Notes: generated by a model from the letters alone, not told the origin. A DNA stretch of 64,000 nucleotides from Ctenosaura bakeri (GCA_948474755.1 CAOLHI010000075.1:744001-808000); one strand, 5' to 3'. Positions 21,534 through 31,929 are shown, counted from the stretch's first letter. Numbers and translations are program-made.

Positions 21534-23210
21534 AAACATAATACATGTGTGACAAATGTTTATGAACATTTCTAGCTTTCCCTCAAAGCCCAATTCAATT
21601 CAGCATATCTGGCATGTTGGTCCCATGGAGATCAATCAGACACTCGGGCCTCTCGCAAGAAGAATATCCTTTATGAGTTTTTTTACTTCAGGATCTGACC
21701 CTCTGAGTTTGTTTGTTTGTTTGCTGAATGTATATCCTTTGTTTCTTCCAGGATGGGATCTAAGGCAGCTTCCAGAAGTTTAAAGCAAAATTAATTAAAA
21801 TCTTATTTTATAAAAGTTGGAAAAGAATAAAATAGAAATATATTTAAAATCATGGTTAAAACACTTAGAACACATTTAAATCATAATTACTAATAATGGT
21901 TTTTTTAAAAAGTAAAATACAACACACCATGGTATTTTATACTGGATTTGAACCCAGAAGTGAGGGCCCAATCCAGTTTTGAGGGGATCATGCACAAAGC
22001 ACCATCCAGTGACCTTCATATGTCACCAGTGGATACCAGCAGGCCATGAAAAAGTACAGCAGCTGCCGTTTCATTTTCACCAATGACCTCAGTGTTGTGC
22101 TATTGCAGGAAACTAAAATGGTGGTCAGACAAAGCCAACCAGTGTTGCCTGTTGTCCAGCTCAAGCATCAACAGTGGCCCCTATTAGGGTGCCACGTCCC
22201 CAGCAGCTGCCCAAGAATGCCAAGTGCTAATGGGGGCTCAGTTGGAGGTTATATTTCCTGCCATAAAGAAACAAGCATCAAGAAATGTCTCCTCTAAGTT
22301 TGTCTGGTCCTTGCTAAAATCAGTTTCTAAGCTAGTGACAATCAACGTACCTTAGTTGTGCTGAACTCCATATGTTAATTGTTTGTCCTGTGTACAACTG
22401 CTTTCTTTATCTTTTAACCTGGTGCTCTTCAGTTTCCATCTGTTTGGTAACTTAGCAGATTCCTAGATTCCTGGCAGATTTCTAGATAAACCTAGTTTGG
22501 AACAGTGGACTAGAGTTAGCTTCAGAATCTGGGCTTGCATTCAAGCCACTGCAGGATGAGCCTTGAGCTGGATATACAACCTCCTTGAGGGGCAAGCCAG
22601 ATTTCTCATCCAAGCCTGCACAGATGTTGCTGAAATACAGCCTACATCTCTCCTGCAAGGCAGCTCTTTGCATTTCTAGTTAAGTCAAGCTGATCCTTCC
22701 CAATTAACTGTGTCTGTCAATATTATTTTAAAGCATTAAATAGGCTGCACGTTTAATAATAATAGGGGGAAAACACCCAAACCTGCTGCCAAATTGTGAT
22801 TTAAACTGAGATTGGCATCAACAGACATTTCTGCATCAGCCTGTAGCACATCTGGTCCAGACCAAACAAATAGAAGATTTATTCTGTCAGTGAGATCATT
22901 TAGCATTCCTTTTTATGCTTCAGAAAGAGCCTGTACCTGTCAGTCACCAAAGCGCAAGCTTTTGGTGGCTGGGCTCTGTTGCTCTTTCCGACTAGCCTTG
23001 ATCTGAGACTTCTAAGGAGGCTTGTGTGCACCCTCTCCACCTGGGAGACCAGTATCCATGCCAAGTTCATTTCCATAGTCTTATAAAAAAAATCTCCTGG
23101 AGGATTTCAAACATCTGCTCATAAGTAAAGAAACATTGTCTTGAGATAGAACAATAATATAAAGGGCAATGGAAACTTCCTTGCAAATAAATCTGAACTA
23201 ATAAATTATT
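21534..23210. other. Unassigned stretch
   Basis: No gene or repeat consensus recognised. Short frames at 22046-22297 and 22812-23006 lack domains. Confidence 0.45.
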
Positions 23211-23894
23211 TTGCTTCACAGCATTTTTAAAGAAGTCAAACAGGCCCTGAATAGAAATAGACAGCCTCATAGAGATATTAGGCATGATTTTCTTTTTAGA
23301 TTGTTTGAAGAGAGGATTGGTCACAAGTGTCACTTAATTTATATTTTTGGTGTGATTGTAATTTGTTTTTGGATTTGTTTTTGGAAACTGGGCAGTGATG
23401 ATCTCAGTAATTATGAATTATACCAAAAAATAATGGTTTGTACTTCCATAGTATATTTCATGTTGATATTAAAACATGAACTAATGAAGTCTTTCAGTCT
23501 CCTGTTGAATCATGTCATAAGTGTATCAATATTACAAAGCAAACCAAACCCAGAATGGGGAAGAAAGTCAACCCCATTGTCAGATATTATGGCTGTTTAC
23601 CGTGCTTGCAACACACAATACAATGCAGAACTTCAGACAGAAAGAGGAACTAACCAGAAATGGCAGGAAAATATGAAGTGCAACAACAAGGGCTGCTCTA
23701 CAGGTTTGTTCTGTCTGGATTTGGAAGGTGTCTGCATTTGCACAGAGAAGTCATTTGCACCCCTCAAATTAATGTATGGCTTGCAAGGCAGGATTTTTTT
23801 AATACAGCCAAACGCATATAAGAATGTTTATTTACTTGGGCGTGTATGTCACACACTCTCAGCCTCAGAAAACCCCATGATAGGTTTGCTTTAG
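23211..23894 (+). other. Longest open frame in the window (227 codons), function unknown
   Basis: The frame is uninterrupted for 227 codons in AT-rich DNA. It predicts a basic N-terminus, one strongly hydrophobic segment near residues 43-58 (YIFGVIVICFWICFW), a second hydrophobic stretch near residues 75-90, and a Cys-rich stretch near residues 158-178. Its last ~20 codons run into a SINE tail, which argues against a conserved protein. No family was recognised, and no Kozak context, splice site or neighbouring exon supports it. It is listed as an observation, not as a gene. Confidence 0.2.
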
Positions 23895-23953
23895 GGTTGC
23901 CATAAGTGAGAAATGACTTGAAGGCGCAAAACAACAGCAACAACAACAACATA
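23840..23953 (+). mobile_element. SINE 3' part with Bov-B-type tail
   Basis: The body and tail of a Sauria-type SINE are present: 'cacactctcagcctcag', 'ccccatgataggtttgc', 'gggttgccataagtg', 'aatgacttgaaggc', ending in an (AAC)n-like repeat. The tRNA-derived head is missing. Confidence 0.88.
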
Positions 23954-24170
23954 GGTGATGGTATCCTTTAAGTTGAGGCCATGTGGTGTTAAGGTCTTAC
24001 ATCTATCTACTTCAATCCCAAACAAGGACAAATCAGAAAGATATTTTTAGATATTGACTATTTCATTCAAACAATAGTAAATATTGCTTTTTACATATGG
24101 AAAATAGATTGAAAAACCTTTGCATCTCTCATTAAGGGAAGCATTTAACATGTATTTGGCTTTCAGCTAA

Positions 24171-24362
24171 GGGCCTTTCCACCCTACAGTATTAGAGTGC
24201 TATTATTTCACTTTCAAGATCCTGTGGAATTCTGGGGTTTGTAGTTTACTGAGCCCAAAGAGCTCTCTGGCTGAGAATTCTAAAGGCCCCTCCCTGAACT
24301 GCAAACTCCAGGATCCCATAGGATGTTGAAAGTGGAATAATAGTACCATAACAGTGTAGACT
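24171..24362. mobile_element. Palindromic MITE, family B, copy 1
   Basis: The left half 'gtgctattatttcactttcaa' faces its complement at about 24325-24345 ('ttgaaagtggaataatagta'). The centre carries 'tctggggtttgtagttta' and its near complement. Further copies lie at 54.7 and 57.75 kb. There is no coding capacity. Superfamily is not established; the ends (GGGCCTTTCC...) recall hAT or Harbinger MITEs. Confidence 0.75.
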
Positions 24363-24769
24363 CACGACAAGCATTGTGAATTACATATATGAAAACCACT
24401 TGAATAGAAAAGTGTACCCATCACAGACATTTCTCATTTATGACATAGAATATGACTATGGACCATTACTTTCTAGCAGGTGCACACTGTATCTATGGAT
24501 TTGAATGTGTGATACACATACTTCTATGATCAATATGATCTCCAGAAATGTTTTACCATGACAAATTCAAATTTTCCACATGGCAGTGCTTTGATATTTA
24601 AAGCTCCCTAACATGTTTCATGTTCTAAACTTGTCAAATTGGGTGCCTGATCACTTTCCTACATAGAATGTTTTTATATTGCTGACTTGCACAGCTGATG
24701 GGTACTGGATAGAATATATGCAAATATAATAGTTTGTAGAGCTTCAGTCTTGAACTTAATAGAAGAACA

Positions 24770-24789
24770 GCAGCAGCAGCAGCAGCAGT
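24770..24789 (+). repeat. (CAG)n microsatellite
   Basis: About seven CAG units. Confidence 0.9.
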
Positions 24790-25165
24790 ACTATCATAAC
24801 TGGGCATAGTACCTTACGAAGGAAGATGAGAAGCAACACAATAAGTGGTCATTTAGGAATCTTACAGTCTATATATTCTGGTTCTTTGATCTAGGCAAAG
24901 AGTTAAGAATCTGCAGGCTGCAGTATACAAACCATACAGTACACAGGCAAGGGAGGGTGCATATACTAGACAGAGATGGTTAAGGTAAAGCTGGAACTTC
25001 CAAAGACAGCAGAAGATTGACCCAAATAAACATAAAGCCCAACTGTGCCTTCTATCCATAAGCAGCACCTGATGACCAAGAGATCATAAAAGGAGTCTTC
25101 AAGGAGTTGCAGGCAATGTGTCTTAGTGCCACTTTTAGGCATCTCATGGGGATTTTTCATAAATG

Positions 25166-25322
25166 CAGTGGCGGAGCTTGGAGTGTGTGGAGGGGGGGCC
25201 AGAGGGGGCATGGCAACAGTGCATTGGGGTGTGGCTGTGGTGCACAGGGGCATGGCTATGAGCTGGAACACCCCAAAAACATTGTCACTGGAGGTAAACC
25301 ACTCTCAATTGCCCCCCTGTCT
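25166..25322. mobile_element. hAT-like short element, copy 1
   Basis: It starts CAGTGGCGGAGCTTGG and ends near 'gcccccctg'. It shares 'gcttggagtgtg', 'ggggtgtggc' and a 'ccc..aaacattg' block with the insert at 27647-27772. The end sequence is typical of non-autonomous hAT elements, but no 8-bp duplication could be confirmed. Confidence 0.5.
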
Positions 25323-25385
25323 CTATAAGACTTCTTCAATGGGAGTCACTGTTCAGTGAAATCGGGGAGAAATTGGCTGCCTGCA

Positions 25386-25627
25386 GATTGGGTGTCTGCA
25401 TCCCTGCACTACTGGGGAGTCAGGTGGTTCAAACCTGACTCCAGGCAGTCCTGGCTTTGGGTTTTCAGTCTCATCAGTCAACAGGCGGGTTGACCGATGC
25501 CAAGATTTGGACCCATGCACAATCCAATCCTGTTTTTTCTGTAAGCAATAAAGTTGTGGCCTATTTTCATCCAGCTTCAGTGTGTGGCCTGGTTCATTCC
25601 TTGCACTACACTTCTCAGCCCTGAACA
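25386..25627 (+). repeat. LTR-like direct repeat, left copy
   Basis: A 242-bp block matches 26167-26407 with scattered changes. It holds AATAAA at 25547-25552 followed by 'gttgtggcctatttt' and ends in ...CTGAACA, an R-U5-like arrangement of LTR elements with TG...CA ends. Sequence similarity breaks off on both sides. Confidence 0.7.
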
Positions 25628-26166
25628 TGCAGATTAGCTGCCCAACTTACTGGGTGGCACATTTGTGGCTTGGGCTGGCATTGGTGCTGCTGTTGCCTCT
25701 ATGGTGTCCCCCAGGTTTGTTCAGTTGGCCTGCCATGCCATGCAGCTTGCCAGACATATGCTTAGCCCTGCTGGGTACTTCCTCATGCCTAGCAGCCTTT
25801 GCATATCTGCCAAAAGCTCCCATCCAATCAGTTCAAACCTGCTGGTTTGAATTGATTGGCTGCTTCTGCCCAGGCCAGAGCTCTAGGAAGTTTTCCCTCT
25901 AGTCCAGGTATTTTGTATTTAGCTAGGCTCTCCTCTCCCCAGAGCTCAGTTCTTCTCTGCATATCATCCTTCCCATCCACCCCTTCCTTTTCTTTTGTTG
26001 TATCCTGTGTGCTGTAGTTAGGTTATGTCTTTGCCTTTTATTGTCACAACTTGTAAGGCGGTTGGCATGGGTCCTGGATCTCGGTCTGCTATATCCCCAA
26101 GTTACTGGGGCCTGGGGATGGAGATGGTTGCCAGAAGGGAAGGGTCGGCAGCGGACACACGGCGTG
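25628..26166 (+). mobile_element. Non-coding internal region between LTR-like repeats (TRIM-like)
   Basis: A 539-bp segment between two direct LTR-like copies lacks any gag or pol motif. Frames of up to 106 codons here show no domain. The total arrangement (about 242 + 539 + 241 bp) resembles a terminal-repeat retrotransposon in miniature. No convincing primer binding site or target duplication was seen, so a tandem or segmental duplication is the alternative. Confidence 0.4.
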
Positions 26167-26407
26167 GATTGGGTGTCTGCATCCCTGCACTACTGGGGGG
26201 TCAGGTGGTTTGGACCTGACTCCAGGTGGCCCTGGCTTTGGGTTTTCAGTCTCATCAGTCAACAGGTGGGTTGGCTGATGCTGGGATCCAGACCCATGAG
26301 CAATTCAACTCTGTTTTTGCTGTAACCAATAAAGTTGTAGCCTATTTCATCCAGCTTCAGTATGTGGCCTGGCTTATTCCTTGCGCTACACCTCTCAGCC
26401 CTGAGCA
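26167..26407 (+). repeat. LTR-like direct repeat, right copy
   Basis: This is the second copy of the 242-bp block, offset about 780 bp, with AATAAA at 26328-26333 and the terminal ...CTGAGCA. Confidence 0.7.
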
Positions 26408-26647
26408 CATAAGCGATACTTGGGGCACTCTTAGGACAAGGAGACATGCTGAAAGCCTGATTCTTAAAAAAAGAAAGAAAAAAAAGTATATTGTTGTCAT
26501 GATGACAATAGTAAAAAAGTTTTCTGCAAAGATTTGGTGTAATAAATGTGCCTTGTTGCTACCTATTTGTTGGCTATGGACACCTTTTCTTGAGGATTCA
26601 CTTCTTTTATGAAAGTTATTACATGTCCTGAATGCTGAAGACATTAT

Positions 26648-27027
26648 GGCCCTTTCTGCACCTTACCTTTTTTTGGCACTGGGGTGTGGGGATCGCACAA
26701 GCAGCCTCCAGTGAGAGGCTCTTGCACCCCCACTGCTTCAGCTCCACATGAGCTGCCTGCTCCTGAGCAGGTAGAATGAGAGTCCCACCTCTTCCTTCCA
26801 CAGTGCAGCCTGGGAGCTTCTCAGGTTCTGCATGCATGGCAAGTTTGTGTGGGGTCCTGGAGCAATGCATGATTGCTCACCATTTTTGGCTGAAAGCCAA
26901 AATGAAAAAGTGTGTGAGTTGCGCGCAATCCTGGAGCATTGTGCGATTGTGAGTGCATCATGAAGATCACTCCTCACAATCGCGCAAATGCTCCAGGCGC
27001 CTTTCGCAAATGCCATGCGAAAAGGGC
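26648..27027. mobile_element. GC-rich non-autonomous DNA transposon, copy 3
   Basis: It begins GGCCCTTTCTGCA and ends TGCGAAAAGGGC. The family palindrome is at 26882-26903. An extra inverted pair lies near the right end ('aatcctggagcattgtgcgat' against 'atcgcgcaaatgctccagg'). Flanking bases are TAT and ATA, so the duplication is unclear. Confidence 0.7.
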
Positions 27028-27257
27028 ATATGTTCTATACTTATGTTTTTTTGAAGACAACTATAATTGATGTATTTTAAGTCAGGATATAAATAGCTGT
27101 ATTAATAGGTTTATAATAATATTTCCTTTAATCAGTGATTGTGCAGAAAAGATTTGTATGGTTGACCTGAGTGCAGATAGGCTCAGCTACTGTGGTGGGG
27201 AGAGGTCAGGATTAAACTTGTATTTATTATAGAAAGGTCTGCTGAGGAAAAGAGTAT

Positions 27258-27646
27258 TGTTATTACTGGCCATCAAGTTGACTCTTATCTATGGCAACCA
27301 TAAGAACAAGACACCTCCATGAGACCCAGTCATCAACTGCCCTGCTCAGGTCTTGCAAACTCAGAGCTGTGGCTTCCTTGATTGAATCAATCCACCTGTA
27401 GCATGGTCTGCCTCTTACTGCCTTCCACTTTATCAAGCATTATCATCTCTCCCAATGAATCTTACCATCTCCAAAGTATGCAAGCCTTGATTTAGTCAGA
27501 ATACAAGTTTGATTTACTCTAAGACCCATTCATCCTTTTAGTAGTCCATGGTATTTGTAGAACTCTCCTCTAAAACAGCATTTCAGATGAGTTGATTCTC
27601 TTTCCGTCAAGCTTTCTTCACTGTCCAGCTTTCACAATAATATAGA
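27258..27646 (-). mobile_element. Bov-B/RTE LINE 3' region, antisense
   Basis: On the minus strand this reads as the end of Bov-B ORF2 and its 3' tail. Plus-strand landmarks are 'cactgtccagctttcaca' (the GCESWT-type region), 'ccacctgtagcatggtctgcc', 'ttaccatctccaaagtatg', and the tail 'ggccatcaagttgactctta' / 'tatggcaacc'. That tail is the one found on the SINEs at 17.5, 21.3 and 23.8 kb. Coding sequence is broken throughout. Confidence 0.85.
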
Positions 27647-27772
27647 CAGCTGCATAGCTTGGAGTGTGGGTAAGGGAGGCAGGAGCACGCAGAGGTGCAG
27701 GGGTGTGGCCACATTGAATGGGGCCCCCCAAACATTGCCGCTCTCATCGCCCCTCCATCCGTACACCAGTGG
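27647..27772. mobile_element. hAT-like short element nested in Bov-B
   Basis: The insert begins 'cagctgcatagcttgg' and ends near 'acaccagtgg'. It resembles the element at 25166. Bov-B-like sequence ('ttggaaatacta') appears to resume at about 27780, which would make this a nested insertion. Confidence 0.5.
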
Positions 27773-27789
27773 ATACAGAAAATTGGAAA

Positions 27790-28600
27790 TACTAAAACAA
27801 ATCTTAGAGAAGATGCTATATTGTTTCACCTATAGTTAACACTATTTTGTTTGGTCCTCTCCATTCCTGATCTTTCTGCTAACTGGGATCCTTCTGCCCA
27901 CAAAGTCCTTCCCTGACAGCACTGTTGCAAATAAATATAAAAACTGCTGATGCAATGGTCATTTTGAGGTGATGCATTATCCCCAGGTAATATCCCCAGA
28001 TACTGAAATAATCAGAAGCAGGTTTTGGGATGATAGTTGTCTGAATGACTGCTTTACAGTGTGTCCATTTTGTCCATGGCATAAGCATTTGACTCTTGAA
28101 ATAATTTAAATAGGGAAAAGGCATCATTGTCAAAGGAAAAGCATATGGAGGGATTTTCATGAGACTGGAAATGTCATTATTTTCTAACAGTGAAAGCATT
28201 GTGCAAGAAGATAGAAAGATAACAGTAGCATTGAGATCTGAGGCAGGATTTCCACTCTAATAAATCATAATAAATCATAAAGCATAAATAACATGCATTG
28301 TAAAAATTGTATAAAACACAACTGAAAAATACATCATACTAATGTACAGTATACAAATAAATGCACATATGAATGCGCAGTGCACAGTGAGGAACTTCTG
28401 AGAAACAAGAGATGATGATGTAATGGTATTTTTGTGTTCAACAGTGGGGATAATGTCAGAGGAGGGGGCACACTTTGGTTCTTCTGAGCTGTGCCCCAAA
28501 TTTATTAAGATGTCCCAAGTACTGTCTTAATATAAGGTTACTTTATGCCTCTCAGCTCAATAGTATTGCACTGGCCTTGCTCACTGTTCCCTTAGAAGAT
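27790..28600. other. Unassigned stretch
   Basis: No gene or known repeat recognised apart from the possible Bov-B remainder at 27780-27830. A tandem 'aataaatcat' pair lies near 28259-28280. Confidence 0.4.
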
Positions 28601-28601
28601 C

Positions 28602-30105
28602 TGTTATCCTGTTCTCTGGGAGTCCCGGGAGGGGCACCCTAATAACCAAACAACAACAGCAACTTTGGGGGAAATTAGCTGGAGCACTCACTAAAGCTAG
28701 CGAGTGGCAGGGTAACTTAGCAGGATCTTGCAACCCAGCACCTACGGGGTCAGGTCAGTCAAGCAGTCAGATAGTTTAAAATAGCAAAAATGATGTTTTA
28801 TTAAGTACAGACAAATATCAACAACAACACAGTCACACAGCTAACTAAAGAATTGGAAACAGGGATTTTTGAAGGAGAATGGGTGATATGACACCTGTCT
28901 CATAGTCCTGGAGAGATATGAAGATAGAGTTCATTGGGGTTCAGGGAAGAAGCTCAGTGCGGTCCGCTGAGGGGAGCTCGCCGAACAAAGTGGCAGCCAG
29001 GCAGGATGGAAGTTCAAAGTGATCCCGGGTCGAGTGGGCTCAGTTACTGGAACTGAGGGGATGACTCGCCAAGCGGAGCGGCGGCAAGGCTGGATGGAAC
29101 TCAGGAGCGATCCAAGTGGTCCGAGGAAGGTCTCGGAATCGGGGGCTTTTTTTTTTTTTTGGAGGGAAGGGATTGCCTGTATTTTTTTTTAATCATATAA
29201 TTTTATTATATACATAAAATTAAGAAATTCCACCATGTACATTCATTGAGTCAGTAAAGCTTTCCATATATACAATTTTACAAATTTTTACAAAGATATT
29301 TTTTCTCGGTAATGCATAATCAACATAGAAATAACTATAATTTCTGATATTACAGCTTATTTAAAATGTTCGCTCTTTCAACATTACCTTTGGCTTCCTT
29401 GCTCCCACCAAGAGACATTACTTCAGCTAAATGTTCTTATCATAAACTCCCCAAATTATAATATAATATGTTATTTTGTATTTCTATTTTCATTATAAAC
29501 AAATAAACAAATAAATAACCATTTTTGGCTTAACCATTTTGTCGTTGTCTTACTTGTTTTCAACATTTTTATTATATCACATACATAATAGCTATCTTAA
29601 TATTGTATCTTAATATCAGACAAGATTTCATTCAAGGCATATTATACCCAATAGCCAATCGGGGGCTTATATAGGGTGAATTGTGACTGCAGGCCATACC
29701 TTACTTGGTGAGAACAATGTGAGTTTGGAGTGGGACAAAGCTTTGGAAAGGTCAGAGTTTAGCATGATTGGCTTAACGCCGATTTAACAATAGTGTAGCC
29801 AGTATGCAAATGTGGAGCGCTTAGTACAGCTTTGTAAGGCTACCTGCTCGGGGCCGGGCGCCTTTGTTAGTATCGTGCATAAGCAAAATCAGTGTTTGCC
29901 AGAGAGGTCCCTGAAGCAACGAACCGGCTCTGTCCAGCCTGCCTAAGTAGAGAATGGAATGTCCAGCAATTATCGGCCGTGCCTGTTTACGTGCTTGTCC
30001 GGAGGCCTCGCAAACATGTGGAGCGGGGTGGCAGAGGAAAGCCGAATGGGTTGATATCAAAACAATATCAAGTGCTATCTCCGGGTAGGCCTGGACCACA
30101 GTAAC
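28602..30105 (-). mobile_element. Solo LTR, antisense, interrupted by an L1 tail
   Basis: The reverse complement starts TGTTACTG at 30105 and ends GGATAACA at 28602, matching the LTR at 19100. Possible 5-bp flanks are AGATC (28597-28601) and AGACC. A 508-bp L1 piece plus a 12-bp duplication is inserted just upstream of the TATA region. A ~95-bp imperfect tandem duplication occupies about 28972-29125. No viral internal region adjoins. Confidence 0.88.
29149..29656 (-). mobile_element. L1-type 3' end inserted in the LTR, with probable 3' transduction
   Basis: The insert is flanked by the 12-bp duplication AATCGGGGGCTT at 29137-29148 and 29657-29668. On the minus strand it is non-coding 3' UTR ending 'aataaaattatatgatta' plus an A run (29182-29190 as T). 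About 21 bp of non-A sequence (29161-29181) and a second A run (29147-29160) follow. Two A tracts separated by unique sequence suggest read-through past the first poly(A) site before insertion. Confidence 0.85.
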
Positions 30106-30106
30106 A

Positions 30107-30960
30107 GACCCTAGTTGGGAAAGGAGCATGAAGAGGATACTTCCAAGTTTCTTAGCTCAGTTGGTTATTTTTGTCTTTTCCAGTCTATTCTCCCTCATAT
30201 ACATGTCTGTAGCATGTGTGATGAAAACCCAATGTTTTAGTGGAAGTTGCAGACTATGTAATAACATGCTAGAAGTGTGGGGAAGGCTGCATGCAGTAAG
30301 CATCATGGTCAATGAGGGAGTGGTAAGTTTTAAACTGTCATCAATGTAAGGTAAAAATGTAGTCCAACAAATTCACCTGCTGTCAATTTCATTTTTCAGA
30401 ATGTGCAAGAGGCCAAAAGCGGGGTGGGGGTGGACTGTCTTGGATCTGACCCTCAGAGGAAGAACTGGTCAAAGAGGTGGAAGTAGTGGGAACCTTGGGT
30501 AGAAGCAACCATAGGCTTTTGGGGTTTGTCATACAGAGGAAAGATAAAGCTAAGTGTAGCCAGAAGGAAAATTAAATACAGTTTTATTTAGAGTTTCAGG
30601 AGGAAAGAAAACTCTGGAGGGGCTGTTATGTGGTATGGAACAGAAAGTAGGTGATCTGGCAATAAGTGTAGTCAGAAGGTTTAATCTCTGCAAAGAGGGT
30701 GCTGGGTCTATCTGTGTGGACATATGTACATGGGAAGGGTATAATTATTAGTTAGCTTTGCATGTGCTCAGAGGCACTTGTTATTTGTCATTTTGCTTCC
30801 ACTTGTGAAATTTACATTCATTTTGGTCATTTTAAATTTGCATATATACATATAAATCAGCAACATGAACATTTTATGCAAATATGCATAATCCTTTAAA
30901 TATCTAGCAATGCTTCTGTTGTAGAGAAACAGAACAGAGCTATTCATTAGATACAAATAA
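30107..30960. other. Unassigned stretch
   Basis: No feature recognised. Confidence 0.4.
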
Positions 30961-30964
30961 ATAC

Positions 30965-31145
30965 AAAAGAGGAAGCCCTGTGACTCTTAGCACTGTCACT
31001 TTTCTTCCTTTCCATGGTTTTTACTACTGCTGTCTGGTGAAGAAGCCAGTTGGCTTCAAAATGCAGCATGATGTATTTTGCACCTTCTGTGTTGGCCTAA
31101 TAAAAATATCACCACAATGTATTCTTTGGATTTTGCTTTATGGTC
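30965..31145 (+). mobile_element. Penelope-like element end, copy 1
   Basis: The segment holds a hairpin block (31034-31061), 'aaaatgcagcatgatgtattttg', 'tggcctaataaaaatatcac' and 'acaatgta', the same order as the copy at 31.8 kb. In vertebrate Penelope-like elements the repeated ends carry a hammerhead-like core followed by an AATAAA-type stretch. No RT or GIY-YIG coding sequence is present. Family assignment is by pattern only. Confidence 0.6.
31034..31061 (+). ncRNA. Degenerate hammerhead-ribozyme-like core
   Basis: CTGGTGA (consensus CUGAUGA) is followed by a perfect 6-bp stem GAAGCC/GGCTTC with a 4-base loop, then AAAA where GAAA is expected. The core changes would probably abolish cleavage. 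Stems I and III were not resolved. Confidence 0.35.
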
Positions 31146-31388
31146 AGTACAGCTGTCCCTGCATTTTTATTTTTATTTTGGAATTTGAAGATACTATGCT
31201 TAGCCCCTAAACTACAGGGAGTTAACTTTTTGTCATCTTACATTGGAACTTGATTTTCTGAGGATGTGTTCCCTCTACCATGTGGAAAAATGATCTTATT
31301 TGCCTGCAGTGGTCATGTTCTGCCTGTTTCAAAGACTACATTTGTTTTCAGACCTGACCATATATAGGCAGAGTGGCTGGCTGGCCTG

Positions 31389-31392
<4 letters not shown>

Positions 31393-31460
<68 letters not shown>

Positions 31461-31490
31461 GCTAGCTAGCTATCTAGCTATCTATCCATT
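31393..31490 (+). repeat. (TCTA)n microsatellite with TAGC interruptions
   Basis: More than 20 TCTA (GATA) units. It adjoins 'cctgcctttctcccagcaca', which looks like an antisense SINE/LINE tail, so the repeat may have grown from a retroelement 3' tail. Confidence 0.95.
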
Positions 31491-31739
31491 TATTGTCCTG
31501 CCTTTCTCCCAGCACAGGAATTGCCCTTAGAGGCTCATGGAACTCTCTTCTGGAAATGGGATCTGAGGCCTCACACAAGACAGAGTGACCCAGATATCAA
31601 AAGGTGGGACTTTGTGATGGCAGACATAGAGGGAAAACTTGATTGTCTGTATTCCCACTTGCCTCAGGGCCATGGGTATGTCTGGGCTAATCTTTCTGTC
31701 TGCCCAGAACCTCCCTCAGTACTACTTTAAGCAACATAA

Positions 31740-31920
31740 AGACCTGGGACTGTAACAATCTCGCTTTTCTTCCCATGCAGGATTTTTTACATCTTTCTTC
31801 GATGAAGAAGCTCGTGGGCCCCAAAAGCTAGCAAGATGTATTTTCAACTTTTGATAGGTCTAATAAAAATACGACTACAATGTGTACTTTTGGATTTGAT
31901 TCTATGGGCAATACAGCTAA
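31740..31920 (+). mobile_element. Penelope-like element end, copy 2
   Basis: This parallels copy 1: 'gatgaagaagctcgtgggc', 'caaaagctagcaagatg', 'ggtctaataaaaatacgac', 'tacaatgtgta'. The hammerhead-like CGATGA (31800-31805) and following hairpin are more decayed here. Confidence 0.65.
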
Positions 31921-31929
31921 TATAGATAC

